This document shows, in pieces, positions 28,213 through 36,792 of a stretch of DNA of 64,000 bases (its first letter is position 1; each line of letters opens with the position of its first letter). The notes under the pieces are model-generated. The model searched no databases, was not told the origin of the DNA, and saw nothing but the letters and a program-made list of their open reading frames with translations. The stretch is from contig NZ_JAGGJF010000003.1 of the NCBI RefSeq assembly GCF_030466405.1, positions 1-64,000 on the forward strand, read 5' to 3'. The translations under genes and the position numbers were made by a program. The DNA comes from Pseudidiomarina terrestris (GTDB lineage Bacteria > Pseudomonadota > Gammaproteobacteria > Enterobacterales > Alteromonadaceae).

Positions 28213-29184
28213 ATGTTAATGGACCGCTTTGCCCGCCGCTTTACCTATTTGCGGCTCTCCGTAACGGAAAACTGCAATTTCCGTTGCGACTACTGCTTAC
28301 CCGACGGCCCGGACTGCACTTCGCGACAGGCCGAGCTGAGTGTGCCTGAGATTCGACGCCTGGTAACAGCGTTTGCCGAGCTGGGTACCCGTAAGGTCCG
28401 CATTACCGGCGGTGAACCCTGCCTACGCAAAGACTTACTCGAGATTATCAAAACCATTAAAGCAGTTCCTGGCATTGAAGAAGTCGCCATCACCACCAAT
28501 GGCTATCGTTTGCAGCGCGATCTCCCTGCCTGGCGAGAGGCCGGCGTTGATGCCATTAACGTCAGTGTCGATAGTCTGGATCCCAGCACTTTCCACCTGG
28601 TTACCGGACAAAACCGCTTGCCCGCTATTCTTGCCGGCATCGATCAGGCCATCGCGCTGGGAATACCTAAGGTTAAGGTGAACACCGTTTTATTGCGCGG
28701 CTATAACGGCGGCGCCGTCGCCGATTTCCTGGAGTTTATACGCCATCGCCAACTGAGCCTGCGCTTTATCGAGCTAATGCGCACCAATGACAACGTATCG
28801 TATTACCAGCGCCATCACGTGAGTGGGCAAAACATTAAAGAGCAGCTGTTAGGCGATGCCTGGAAACTCTGTTCCAAGAGCACCACTGCGGGCCCCGCGC
28901 AGGAATTTGAGCATCCCGATTATCAGGGCAAACTTGGCCTGATTATGCCCTACAGCCGTGATTTTTGTGACGACTGCAATCGCTTGCGGGTGTCCAGTCT
29001 CGGTCAGCTGTTTTTGTGCTTGTTCACCGAGCATCACCAGGACATTCGTGCTTATTTACAAAACGATGATTCTACTGACCTTAAACATGCTTTGCAGAGT
29101 TTTGTGCTGGACAAAAAAGCCAGTCACGCTCTGCACGAAAATCTGAGCGGTTCCACGCGTCATCTGGCGATGATTGGAGGTTAA
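28213..29184 (+). CDS. moaA: GTP 3',8-cyclase MoaA
   Basis: 323 residues. Radical SAM enzyme; the first [4Fe-4S] is bound by CNFRCDYC (~18-25), the SAM part has RITGGEPCLRKDL, and the second cluster is bound by FCDDCNRLRVSS...C (~252-270). The C-terminal Gly-Gly needed for catalysis is present. With MoaC it makes cyclic pyranopterin monophosphate. First gene of the moaA-mobA-moaB-moaC-moaD-moaE-modABC row, behind the riboswitch. Confidence 0.95.
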   Translation: MLMDRFARRFTYLRLSVTENCNFRCDYCLPDGPDCTSRQAELSVPEIRRLVTAFAELGTRKVRITGGEPCLRKDLLEIIKTIKAVPGIEEVAITTNGYRLQRDLPAWREAGVDAINVSVDSLDPSTFHLVTGQNRLPAILAGIDQAIALGIPKVKVNTVLLRGYNGGAVADFLEFIRHRQLSLRFIELMRTNDNVSYYQRHHVSGQNIKEQLLGDAWKLCSKSTTAGPAQEFEHPDYQGKLGLIMPYSRDFCDDCNRLRVSSLGQLFLCLFTEHHQDIRAYLQNDDSTDLKHALQSFVLDKKASHALHENLSGSTRHLAMIGG

Positions 29185-29189
29185 CAGCT

Positions 29190-29729
29190 ATGGCTATTAC
29201 TGCAGTGATCTTGGCCGGCGGCGCTTCCCGGCGGATGGGACAGGATAAAGCGTTGATGCAGGTTGCCGGACGCACACAACTGGACCGGATGAGCGCTTTA
29301 GCCCATGAGGCAGGCTGCGAGCAAGTTCTAATCAGCCGCAATGGCGAAGGTTTTATTGCCGATGAAATTGCCGATAGAGGGCCGCTGGGTGGTGTATTGA
29401 GTGCCTTACCTCACTGTTTGTATGAAACCCTGTTGCTGCTTCCGGTCGATATGCCGCTACTAAGTGCTGACGCATTGCAGCTGTTAGTGGAGCAAGCAGG
29501 TCCAGCGTACTTCATCAACAGTGCTATGCCTTGTGTGTTGAAAAACGAACCCGCGCTGAGAGTGTATCTGACCGAACAACTCTGCGATGACGCCGGCGAT
29601 CGGTCGGTGCGGGGCGTCTTAAACTGGTCAGGTGCGGCGGCGATAGCCTGGCCTTACGACTATCAGTTACAAAATACCAATACCCCGCAGCAATGGCAGC
29701 GGGCACTTACGTTTTTAGGAGAGCAGTGA
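29190..29729 (+). CDS. mobA: Molybdenum cofactor guanylyltransferase MobA
   Basis: 179 residues, GGAGG upstream. Nucleotidyltransferase signature LAGGASRRMGQDKAL (7-21), LLLPVDMPLLS (metal-binding Asp, ~88-98) and the C-terminal LQNTNTPQQW. It joins GMP to Mo-molybdopterin to form the bis-MGD cofactor that NarG uses. The stop overlaps the next start (TGATG). Confidence 0.92.
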   Translation: MAITAVILAGGASRRMGQDKALMQVAGRTQLDRMSALAHEAGCEQVLISRNGEGFIADEIADRGPLGGVLSALPHCLYETLLLLPVDMPLLSADALQLLVEQAGPAYFINSAMPCVLKNEPALRVYLTEQLCDDAGDRSVRGVLNWSGAAAIAWPYDYQLQNTNTPQQWQRALTFLGEQ

Positions 29730-30241
29730 TGAAGTCATCCAGTCATCAGGCCTTGCATATCGCACTTGCAACGGTTTCCGATCGGCATACCCCAACCAGC
29801 GACAGCACGGGTGACTGGCTCGCCGATGCTATAGTTAAAGCGGGCCATCACATGTATCAGCGGCAGATTATCGGCACCAACAAATACCTGCTGCGCGCCG
29901 TTGTCTCGCGCTGGATCGCTGAGCCGCAACTGAGCGTGGTGCTGCTCAACGGCAGCACCGGCTTTGCTGAGCATAACGCTGTACCTGAAGCCCTCGCCCC
30001 GTTGCTTGAGCAACAGGTTGAAGGGTTTGGTGAATTGTTTCGGCAGTTGAGCTGGCAGCAGATCGGCAGCTCTGCAATGCAGTCCCGGGCCTTTGCGGGC
30101 CTGGCCAATAATACTTTGGTGATCGCCGTACCTGGCGCAGAGTCTGCCGCACAGCTGGCATGGGAACAATTGATCCAGCCACAACTGAACAGCGAGCAAG
30201 GTCCCTGTAACTTTGTCGGACGGTTGACGCGACACGGCTAA
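29729..30241 (+). CDS. moaB: MoaB-family molybdopterin-binding protein, active site diverged
   Basis: 170 residues, start at 29729 in TGATG after mobA. The fold and many segments match E. coli MoaB (ALATVSDRHTP, VEGFGELFRQLSW, the AFAGLANNTLVIAVPGAESA stretch). But the loop that reads TGGTGLTEGDQAPEA in MoaB reads NGSTGFAEHNAVPEA here: one Gly and the conserved Asp are lost. MoaB/MogA proteins adenylylate molybdopterin. E. coli MoaB is itself reported inactive, and a canonical MogA is encoded at 60256, so this copy may be structural, regulatory or dying. Confidence 0.82.
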   Translation: MKSSSHQALHIALATVSDRHTPTSDSTGDWLADAIVKAGHHMYQRQIIGTNKYLLRAVVSRWIAEPQLSVVLLNGSTGFAEHNAVPEALAPLLEQQVEGFGELFRQLSWQQIGSSAMQSRAFAGLANNTLVIAVPGAESAAQLAWEQLIQPQLNSEQGPCNFVGRLTRHG

Positions 30242-30255
30242 TTTGAGGAGTGACT

Positions 30256-30753
30256 ATGACTGACCAGAAGTTTACCCATTTAGATGCAGAGGGTTCGGCT
30301 CACATGGTGGATGTGGGCGGCAAATCTTCTTCGGCACGGCAAGCCATCGCTGTTGCGAGCGTACAGACCACACCTGAGGTCGTCGCCAAAATCAGTGCCC
30401 AGGCAGTCGCCAAAGGTGACGTGCTTGCGGTAGCGCGGGTGGCGGGGATTATGGCCGCCAAACGCACCAGTGATTTATTGCCATTATGCCACCCCTTAGC
30501 ACTGACCAAGGTGAGTGTAGACTTTACCTTGCTGCCCGAGCAGGGCCAGATTGAAATTCGTGCGCTCTGCGCTGTGCAGGGGGTTACTGGAGTGGAAATG
30601 GAGGCCCTTACTGCGGTTAGTGTGGCGGCGCTGACGATTCATGACATGTGCAAGGCCATCGACCCCAGCCTACAAATTAATGGCATACAGCTGCAGGAAA
30701 AAACCGGTGGTAAACACGGGCATTGGCAAAGGAAACATGCAACTCATGGTTAA
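30256..30753 (+). CDS. moaC: Cyclic pyranopterin monophosphate synthase MoaC
   Basis: 165 residues; the ATG at 30256 follows GAGGAG (an in-frame GTG 6 bases earlier is inside that site). Motifs: FTHLDAEGSAHMVDVGGK, AGIMAAKRTSDLLPLCHPLALTKV (catalytic Lys and Cys-His), GVTGVEMEALTAVSVAALTIHDMCK. It completes cPMP formation after MoaA. It overlaps moaD by 17 bases. Confidence 0.95.
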   Translation: MTDQKFTHLDAEGSAHMVDVGGKSSSARQAIAVASVQTTPEVVAKISAQAVAKGDVLAVARVAGIMAAKRTSDLLPLCHPLALTKVSVDFTLLPEQGQIEIRALCAVQGVTGVEMEALTAVSVAALTIHDMCKAIDPSLQINGIQLQEKTGGKHGHWQRKHATHG

Positions 30754-30994
30754 GGTTAAATTTTTCGCCGCGCTGCGTGAACGCCTGCAATGCGCTGAAA
30801 TGCAGATTGCCTCGCAACCAGATGACTCAGTTGCTGCGGTGCGGGCACGCTTAATTGAACAGCATCCACATTGGCAACGGGAGCTATTGGACAACGATGT
30901 GCTGTGCGCCAAAAACTTCGCCTTCGTGGGGCATCAGGAACCGGTCCGATCCGGTGACGAGTTAGCCTTTTTTCCACCGGTGACGGGAGGTTGA
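30737..30994 (+). CDS. moaD: Molybdopterin synthase small subunit MoaD
   Basis: 85 residues from 30737 (AAAGGA just upstream), or 82 from the ATG at 30746. Ubiquitin-like sulfur carrier: KVKFFAALRERL at the start and FFPPVTGG at the end, whose Gly-Gly is thiocarboxylated. Starts within moaC and ends 1 base before moaE, its partner. Confidence 0.93.
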   Translation: MQLMVKVKFFAALRERLQCAEMQIASQPDDSVAAVRARLIEQHPHWQRELLDNDVLCAKNFAFVGHQEPVRSGDELAFFPPVTGG

Positions 30995-30995
30995 G

Positions 30996-31451
30996 ATGAG
31001 CCAGCGCATTCGGGTTCAAACCGCGGACTTCGACGTCGCAGCTGAGTACCAGCGTCTGGCACAAACCAGCAGTTGCGGAGCCGTCGTTACTTTTTCCGGG
31101 TTGGTTCGTGAGCTGGTCGACGCCGAACTTGAGGCGTTGACGCTCGAGCACTATCCCGGCATGACTGAACGCGTACTCGAGCAGCTGGTTGAGCAGGCCT
31201 GCAAGCGCTGGCAGTTGGGCGAGGTGACTTTGATCCACCGGGTTGGGCAACTGGCGCTCAATGAACAAATTGTTTTTGTGGGCGTGGCTGCGGCGCACCG
31301 TAAAGCGGCTTTTGCTGCTGCGATGTTCATCATGGACTTTTTAAAAACTCAGGCACCGTTCTGGAAGCAGGAGCATAGCAGTACAGGTTCCTACTGGGTG
31401 GCGGCAAAAGCGACGGACAAGCAGGCCGCCGAGGCATGGCAGGAAAACTGA
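30996..31451 (+). CDS. moaE: Molybdopterin synthase catalytic subunit MoaE
   Basis: 151 residues. Motifs SCGAVVTFSGLVRE, LEHYPGMTE, LIHRVGQLALNEQIVFVGVAAAHR and the catalytic Lys region FLKTQAPFWKQEHS. It inserts two sulfurs into cPMP with MoaD. The stop overlaps the modA start (TGATG). Confidence 0.95.
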   Translation: MSQRIRVQTADFDVAAEYQRLAQTSSCGAVVTFSGLVRELVDAELEALTLEHYPGMTERVLEQLVEQACKRWQLGEVTLIHRVGQLALNEQIVFVGVAAAHRKAAFAAAMFIMDFLKTQAPFWKQEHSSTGSYWVAAKATDKQAAEAWQEN

Positions 31452-32188
31452 TGATGCGTCTTGTCATGTTCACGCTGATGCTGTTGATGGGGTCGGCTGC
31501 GGCCAGAGAGACGATTCACGTCGCCGCTGCGTCATCGCTGCGCCCGCCTCTTGAAGTTATCGTTAAGGATTTCGAACACCACCATCCTCAGTATCAGGTG
31601 CATGTCAGTTATGCGGCTTCAGGAAAGTTAGTTGCGCAAGTCCAGCATGGTGCGCCTTATGCGTTGCTGCTAGTGGCAGAACCAGCCTACTTAACGGAGC
31701 TTTGGCAACGTCAGTTATTGCTTTCCGAGCCGCAGCACTTTAGCTATGGCCAACTGGTGTTATGGCATCCGCAGCAGCAAGGGACGACGGTAGATCTCAT
31801 TCGTAATGCCGAACGCATTGCGGTTGCTCAGCCGCGACATGCTCCATACGGCAAGGCTGCGCAGACGTATCTGAATAATCAATTTCCGGCGACGGACTTT
31901 TCTGGCCAGCTGGTGTTTGGGGAGAATGTCGCTCAGGCCGCGCATCGAGTTTACGCTGGTGCTGTGCCCATTGGCTTTGTCGCGCTGAGTCAGCTGCTGC
32001 AACTGCAGGTGCCAGCGACAGACTATACCCTGTTGCCCGAGGTCGAACCGTTGCCCCAGGCGATGGCGTTAACCCTAAAGGCTGAAACACTAAGCGGTGC
32101 CCGCTTGCTGCAGTCATTCCTGCTGGCGCAACCCGCGCAGGCCGCCTTCAACCAATACGGGTACCTGAGCCATGCTGCAAGCGAGTGA
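31451..32188 (+). CDS. modA: Molybdate ABC transporter substrate-binding protein ModA
   Basis: 245 residues; the start at 31451 has AGGA upstream and is coupled to moaE. Signal peptide to about SAAARE. The body opens IHVAAASSLRPPLEVI, the ModA oxyanion loop, and has SYAASGKLVAQVQHGAPYALLL. Binds molybdate in the periplasm. Its 3' end overlaps modB by 17 bases. Confidence 0.92.
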   Translation: MMRLVMFTLMLLMGSAAARETIHVAAASSLRPPLEVIVKDFEHHHPQYQVHVSYAASGKLVAQVQHGAPYALLLVAEPAYLTELWQRQLLLSEPQHFSYGQLVLWHPQQQGTTVDLIRNAERIAVAQPRHAPYGKAAQTYLNNQFPATDFSGQLVFGENVAQAAHRVYAGAVPIGFVALSQLLQLQVPATDYTLLPEVEPLPQAMALTLKAETLSGARLLQSFLLAQPAQAAFNQYGYLSHAASE

Positions 32189-32819
32189 TTGGCAAGCCAT
32201 CTGGGTAACCCTGCAGTTAGCCGCAGTGACGACTGCGGTACTGCTAGTGCTGGCGACCCCGCTGGCCTGGTGGCTGGCATTTAGCCGGTCGCGCTGGCGC
32301 GCGGTCGTTCAGGCACTGGTGGCGATGCCTCTAGTGCTACCGCCAACGGTGCTGGGGTTCTATTTACTGCTGATTTTGAGTAACAACTTCGCTTTTACGT
32401 TCACCGGAATCGTGATTGGCAGCGTGATTTACTCATTGCCTTTTGCGGTGCAGCCGCTGAGCGAAGCATTCCGTGCTATGGGCCGGCGACCTTTAGACAT
32501 TGCCGCCAGTCTTGGGGCGGACCGCTGGGATCAGTTCAAAACCGTGGTGGTGCCGCTATGTCGCGGTGGCTTTGTGGTAGCTGCGACCTTGGTGTTTGCC
32601 CATACGCTTGGCGAGTTTGGTGTCATTCTCATGATAGGTGGCAGCATCCCCGGTGAGACCCAGGTGCTGTCCGTTCTCATCTACGACCATACCGAAGCCT
32701 TGAACTATCAGACAGCCCATACCCTGTCTCTGGGCATGATTATTGTCTCACTGTTGGTACTGATTGTTATTTACGGACGCTGGTCAAAATCACCGCTCGC
32801 ACGAGGCAGCAACCTATGA
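32172..32819 (+). CDS. modB: Molybdate ABC transporter permease ModB
   Basis: 215 residues, five or six membrane helices. The EAA coupling loop is RPLDIAASLGADRWDQFKTVVVP, and VLPPTVLGFYLLL and LGEFGVILMIGGSIPGETQ are typical of ModB. The stop overlaps the modC start by 4 bases. Confidence 0.94.
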   Translation: MLQASDWQAIWVTLQLAAVTTAVLLVLATPLAWWLAFSRSRWRAVVQALVAMPLVLPPTVLGFYLLLILSNNFAFTFTGIVIGSVIYSLPFAVQPLSEAFRAMGRRPLDIAASLGADRWDQFKTVVVPLCRGGFVVAATLVFAHTLGEFGVILMIGGSIPGETQVLSVLIYDHTEALNYQTAHTLSLGMIIVSLLVLIVIYGRWSKSPLARGSNL

Positions 32820-33907
32820 CGTTACGCGTGCGCTGCACTCTCCCACTGCGCCACTTTGCGCTTGCTGTTGATGTAACGATTCCCTCCCAGGGGATTACCG
32901 CAATTGTTGGCCCGTCAGGCAGTGGCAAAACCTCCTTGCTGCAGGTTATCGCTGGGGTGCAGTCCGGTGCTGCTGCCGCGGAAGTCAGCTTCAACGGCAG
33001 CCTATGGCAGGGGCAAAGATGCGAAGTGCCGTTACATCAACGACGACTGGGATTGGTGCTGCAGCATCCAAGTTTATTTCCGCAGCTAACGGTCGCCGAA
33101 AACCTACGCTACGGCTGGCAACGGGCACCAAAACAGCGGCCGCTGCAATGGCACGAAGTGGTGCAAGCTTGCGGCTTACACGACTTATTGCAGCAGTATC
33201 CGGCGCAGCTCTCGGGGGGCCAACAGCAACGCGTTGCATTTGCACGCGCGTTACTGGCACAGCCTCAGTTACTGATCCTCGACGAGCCATTCTCGGCATT
33301 GGACGACGAGGCGCGTCAGTACTTTGTCAATTACTTGCGGAGGGTCAGCGGTCGTTATAATTTGCCGGTGGTCTGGGTCAGTCATCAGCTGACTGATGTG
33401 GCGCAAATAAGCGATACGCTGGTACAACTGCACGAGGGCCAGGTCATTGGTTGCGGTCCACTGGTGACTGAGTTACAGCGCGAACCGCTGCGGTCAAAGT
33501 TGGCGCTTTCGGTACTCGAAGTGCGTCGCAGCAGCTTGCCACAGACTCAGGATCACAGTTGGCAATTGCAGTTGGGCGGGCAACAGCTGGTGGTACCCAG
33601 GCCGCAATGGCAACAAGAGGATGCTGACGCGACAGTGCGATTGCGGGTCTTTGCGCGTGATGTGAGTCTCACCCGGGAATTGGTCGCAGACTCGAGTGTC
33701 CAGAACCAACTTATGGCAGAAGTGATCACCAGTTATCCTGCGCAGCATCCCGCTGAACGGGTAGTTCAGCTGCGCGTCGGCGGGCAGCCACTGCTGGCGT
33801 TGATCACCTCCTCATCCTGGCAACGTCTCGATCTGCGCGAGGGGACTGCGGTGGTCGTCCATCTGAAGGCGGTTGCGCTGCACGAAACCTTCCGCGAACG
33901 CTTGTAA
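32816..33907 (+). CDS. modC: Molybdate ABC transporter ATP-binding protein ModC
   Basis: 363 residues. Walker A VGPSGSGKTSLL, Q-loop LGLVLQHPSLFPQLTV, signature QLSGGQQQRVAFARALL, Walker B LLILDEPFSALD, switch His in VWVSHQ, and a C-terminal MOP (molybdate-sensing) domain at ~290-355. Its last 96 bases lie antisense to the end of the decarboxylase gene on the minus strand, an unusually long convergent overlap. Confidence 0.94.
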   Translation: MTLRVRCTLPLRHFALAVDVTIPSQGITAIVGPSGSGKTSLLQVIAGVQSGAAAAEVSFNGSLWQGQRCEVPLHQRRLGLVLQHPSLFPQLTVAENLRYGWQRAPKQRPLQWHEVVQACGLHDLLQQYPAQLSGGQQQRVAFARALLAQPQLLILDEPFSALDDEARQYFVNYLRRVSGRYNLPVVWVSHQLTDVAQISDTLVQLHEGQVIGCGPLVTELQREPLRSKLALSVLEVRRSSLPQTQDHSWQLQLGGQQLVVPRPQWQQEDADATVRLRVFARDVSLTRELVADSSVQNQLMAEVITSYPAQHPAERVVQLRVGGQPLLALITSSSWQRLDLREGTAVVVHLKAVALHETFRERL

Positions 33908-35503
33908 ACGAGCACTACGGCGCTGCTGTAAGCGAACCTCAATCACCTGCAAACTGGCAGGTTCACGCCAGGCCTGACGGAACGCCTGTAAAAAACCGTC
34001 GACTGAGTTGCTGAAGTGGGTTGTTGCGCCCTGTGCTGCGGCTATGCCAAGCAGATCACAGGCTGGCATTGTCGCGCAAGTTAACCCTGGTGCGAACGCA
34101 TCGATCATATCCCAGGACTGATTGTTCAGTAACACTACAATCGGCATAGCACCCTGTTGTTGCAGGCGGCTGAGTTCCAGACCGGTCATCATAAATGCCC
34201 CATCCCCGACGACGACTACAGCGCGCAATCCGGTACTGACATGAACCCCAAGAGCGGCGGGTATACTGAATCCCATTGAGGCGTAATACGCAGGTGCGAG
34301 CAGATGTCTGGGGTTTGCGTGCAAAGATGCAAACAAACAGTCACCGACATCACTGATAATAGGCACAAGCTCGTCTTGCTGTGCGAGTTCATGGTCGATG
34401 ATTTTCATTACGGTGGTGGTGTCCCAGCCTTCATTGCTCAAGTCTTCCGGTTGGCTGTGCTGGGGTACTGTTAGCTCCGTCCACCAGCTGTGCTGGCGCG
34501 GCAAGTGCCGATCGAGCAACCCTTCGCAAATCGTGCTTAAGTCCACATCATAAAATCGAGAATCAGGGAAATAGCTGGTGCCCTGATGCAGATGCAATAC
34601 TTTGTCGCCATTAGCGAACTCCGGGTAAGCGGCAAAATTGGTATCGTTAACAATCACGCCAAAGTGCACAATAAGGTCACTGTCCTGCAAAAGTTGGTAC
34701 GGTCGCTGTTGGGCCGTATCACCAGGCATGCCTTTATCGATAAAAGTGCCATGAAAACAGGGGTGATCTGGGGCTACAGCTGCTCGCGCAAGCAAGGTTG
34801 TCAGAAGCGGGATGTTGAGCTGTAAAGCGAGATTCTCCAGCGCTCTGCCAGCATCAAATCGTTGCACTTCAATGCCGGCTAAAAATACTGGACGTTGCGC
34901 CTGTTGCAACCGATGCGCCAAAATATTTTGCATCTGTAGTTGCGCTTTTAAAGGCATAGAAGCCTTTTGATAGCGAGGCAGTTGCAAGCAGTCAAAGTCG
35001 ATCGCATCACGGGGTATCTCAATCAGTACTGGACGTGACTGTTCATAACAGCATTGCAGCGCAGCACGAATTTGACCACCGGCGCGCACAGGATCGTCAA
35101 TCCGTACTTGTAGCTCGGTAACCTCGGCGAAAATCCGTCGCTGTGAATCGACAGACTTTGCTTGATGATGGATCGCTTGAGTTCCGGCAAGCTCTGCCTT
35201 GCCTGGAAAGCCAGCGATGATGACCACCGGGACACGCTCAACATAGGCTTGTGCCACAGCATTGACGGCATTGAGTGCACCCGCGCCATAAGTTAACAAG
35301 GCTGCACTGGGCGCGCGCGAAATACGTGCTGCAGCATCGGCTGCATAGACCACGCTGGGCTCGTGGTTCAGGGGATGAAATGGCAGCTGTTGGCGTTGTT
35401 CTAACTCTTGTAGCAACGGCAGAACAAAATCACCGGGGATACCAAACATGGCCTTGCAGCCAAACTGCTCAAGTTCCGCTAATAAAAGATCAACCAAGCG
35501 CAT
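33812..35503 (-). CDS. TPP-dependent 2-oxoacid decarboxylase (indolepyruvate/phenylpyruvate decarboxylase type)
   Basis: 563 residues. Pyruvate-decarboxylase-like domain order. Active-site features: GIPGDFVLP (Asp), NHEPSVVYAADAAAR (Glu for TPP), the His-His pair in TQAIHHQAK that marks non-oxidative 2-oxoacid decarboxylases, and GDGAFMMTGLELSRL...LLNNQSW (Mg/TPP). It should turn an aryl or branched 2-oxoacid into the aldehyde; indolepyruvate or phenylpyruvate is the best guess. It sits between the mod operon and moeA, with a possible FNR box upstream. GGAG lies 8 bases before the start. Confidence 0.8.
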   Translation of the reverse strand: MRLVDLLLAELEQFGCKAMFGIPGDFVLPLLQELEQRQQLPFHPLNHEPSVVYAADAAARISRAPSAALLTYGAGALNAVNAVAQAYVERVPVVIIAGFPGKAELAGTQAIHHQAKSVDSQRRIFAEVTELQVRIDDPVRAGGQIRAALQCCYEQSRPVLIEIPRDAIDFDCLQLPRYQKASMPLKAQLQMQNILAHRLQQAQRPVFLAGIEVQRFDAGRALENLALQLNIPLLTTLLARAAVAPDHPCFHGTFIDKGMPGDTAQQRPYQLLQDSDLIVHFGVIVNDTNFAAYPEFANGDKVLHLHQGTSYFPDSRFYDVDLSTICEGLLDRHLPRQHSWWTELTVPQHSQPEDLSNEGWDTTTVMKIIDHELAQQDELVPIISDVGDCLFASLHANPRHLLAPAYYASMGFSIPAALGVHVSTGLRAVVVVGDGAFMMTGLELSRLQQQGAMPIVVLLNNQSWDMIDAFAPGLTCATMPACDLLGIAAAQGATTHFSNSVDGFLQAFRQAWREPASLQVIEVRLQQRRSARLQAFAEGFVQRNRLQMDDHRSPLAQIETLPG

Positions 35504-35566
35504 TCAACTGACTCCACACCAACTTGCTTAAAGAGCTTAGTGTGGAGCAGTGCGTAGTTAGAAGTG

Positions 35567-35580
35567 TTGATCTAGGTCAG
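35567..35580 (-). promoter_or_regulatory. Possible FNR-like box before the 2-oxoacid decarboxylase gene
   Basis: TTGATCTAGGTCAG matches TTGAT-N4-ATCAA with two mismatches in the second half. It lies over the moeA stop codon, centre ~70 bases upstream of the decarboxylase start. The core TTGATCTAGGTCA is the same as in the hemN box at 57783. Confidence 0.42.
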
Positions 35581-36792
35581 CAAGCAGTCAAAGGGTTGAA
35601 TGGTAATGGATTCGCCAGCAGCAATCGGGCCCCGTTCTTGCTCAAGCACCAGGAAGCAGTTTGCCTGCGCTACCGAAGTGAGGACAGCGGAACTTTGACT
35701 TCCCACAGGTTCGGCCCATAACTCGCCATCACGCTGACTGAAACGACCGCGCTGAAAATCCATGCGACCTGGACGTTTTTTGATTGGCGAGGTGGCTCGC
35801 GCTTGCAATTGCACCGGTGGCGTCACGGACTCACCGGCGAGGTGCCGCAGCATTGGCTGAACGATTTGGTCCATGGTGACCAGGGCGGCGACAGGGTTGC
35901 CGGGAAGACCACAAAACCAGGCCTGTCCCAGCCGACCGAAGGCAAAAGGTTTGCCGGGTTTCATGGCAATTTTCCAAAAGCCAATCTGGCCGAGACTGGC
36001 CATAATATCTTTGGTGTAATCTGCTTCACCGACAGAGACGCCGGCGCTGCTGATAATGATATCGGCACTGCGCATGGCTTGTTGAAAGGCGTTTTCCAGT
36101 GCCTCCCGATCATCGGCGATTAAGCCGAGGTCGAGCACATCGACATTGAGTCGCTGCAGCATCGCATGCAAAGTAAAGCGATTGCTGTCGTAAATCTGGC
36201 TTGGCGAACGTAACGGTTCACCGGGCAGTACCAGCTCATCACCATTGGAAAATAGTGCCACGCGTAACCGCCGCAGAACCCGAACCTGGTCCATACCGAG
36301 CGAGGCGAGCAAACCGATATGGGTCGGCGTTAAGCGCTGTCCTTGCTGCAGGATCATGTCGTTTTGACGAATGTCGCAGCCCTTTAAGCGTACGTTATCG
36401 CCGGTGCCGACCGGTGCCTGACAGCGGATCAAGTCACCTTCGCGTTGCACCTGCTCCTGCATAATCACAGCATCACTGGCGACAGGCATTTGTGCACCTG
36501 TCATGATGCGAACACAGCTTTGTGCCGGCAACTCGCCATTAAAAGGGTGACCTGCAAGTGCAGTGCCTACGACCGTAAGAGGTTTATCGCTGTCAGCCTC
36601 CGCCGCGCGCAAGGCGTAGCCATCCATCGCCGAATTGTCGTAGCCAGGCACATCCATGTTGGCACACACAGGTTCGGCCAGAACGCGGTCGAGAGCGTCT
36701 TGCAGGTGAACCTCTTCAGTCTCCTGAACAGGTTGAATTTGGCCTTGCATCGTTGCCAGTGCATCAGCAACGGAGAGCCAGCTATCACTCAT
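35572..36792 (-). CDS. moeA: Molybdopterin molybdenumtransferase MoeA
   Basis: 406 residues from 36792 (AAGGAGG upstream, inside the end of narL). Motifs VPGYDNSAMDGYAL, RIMTGAQMP, SNGDELV, AGVSVGEADYTKD, KPGKPFAFG and GLPGNPVAALV. It inserts molybdate into adenylylated molybdopterin, working after MogA. An 8-base overlap couples it to narL, tying cofactor completion to nitrate signalling. Confidence 0.94.
   Translation of the reverse strand: MSDSWLSVADALATMQGQIQPVQETEEVHLQDALDRVLAEPVCANMDVPGYDNSAMDGYALRAAEADSDKPLTVVGTALAGHPFNGELPAQSCVRIMTGAQMPVASDAVIMQEQVQREGDLIRCQAPVGTGDNVRLKGCDIRQNDMILQQGQRLTPTHIGLLASLGMDQVRVLRRLRVALFSNGDELVLPGEPLRSPSQIYDSNRFTLHAMLQRLNVDVLDLGLIADDREALENAFQQAMRSADIIISSAGVSVGEADYTKDIMASLGQIGFWKIAMKPGKPFAFGRLGQAWFCGLPGNPVAALVTMDQIVQPMLRHLAGESVTPPVQLQARATSPIKKRPGRMDFQRGRFSQRDGELWAEPVGSQSSAVLTSVAQANCFLVLEQERGPIAAGESITIQPFDCLLT

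Noticed and set aside
28125-28349. Open frame with ATG across the moaA leader
   Set aside because: It runs through the riboswitch and the start of moaA in another frame and has no recognisable protein features.
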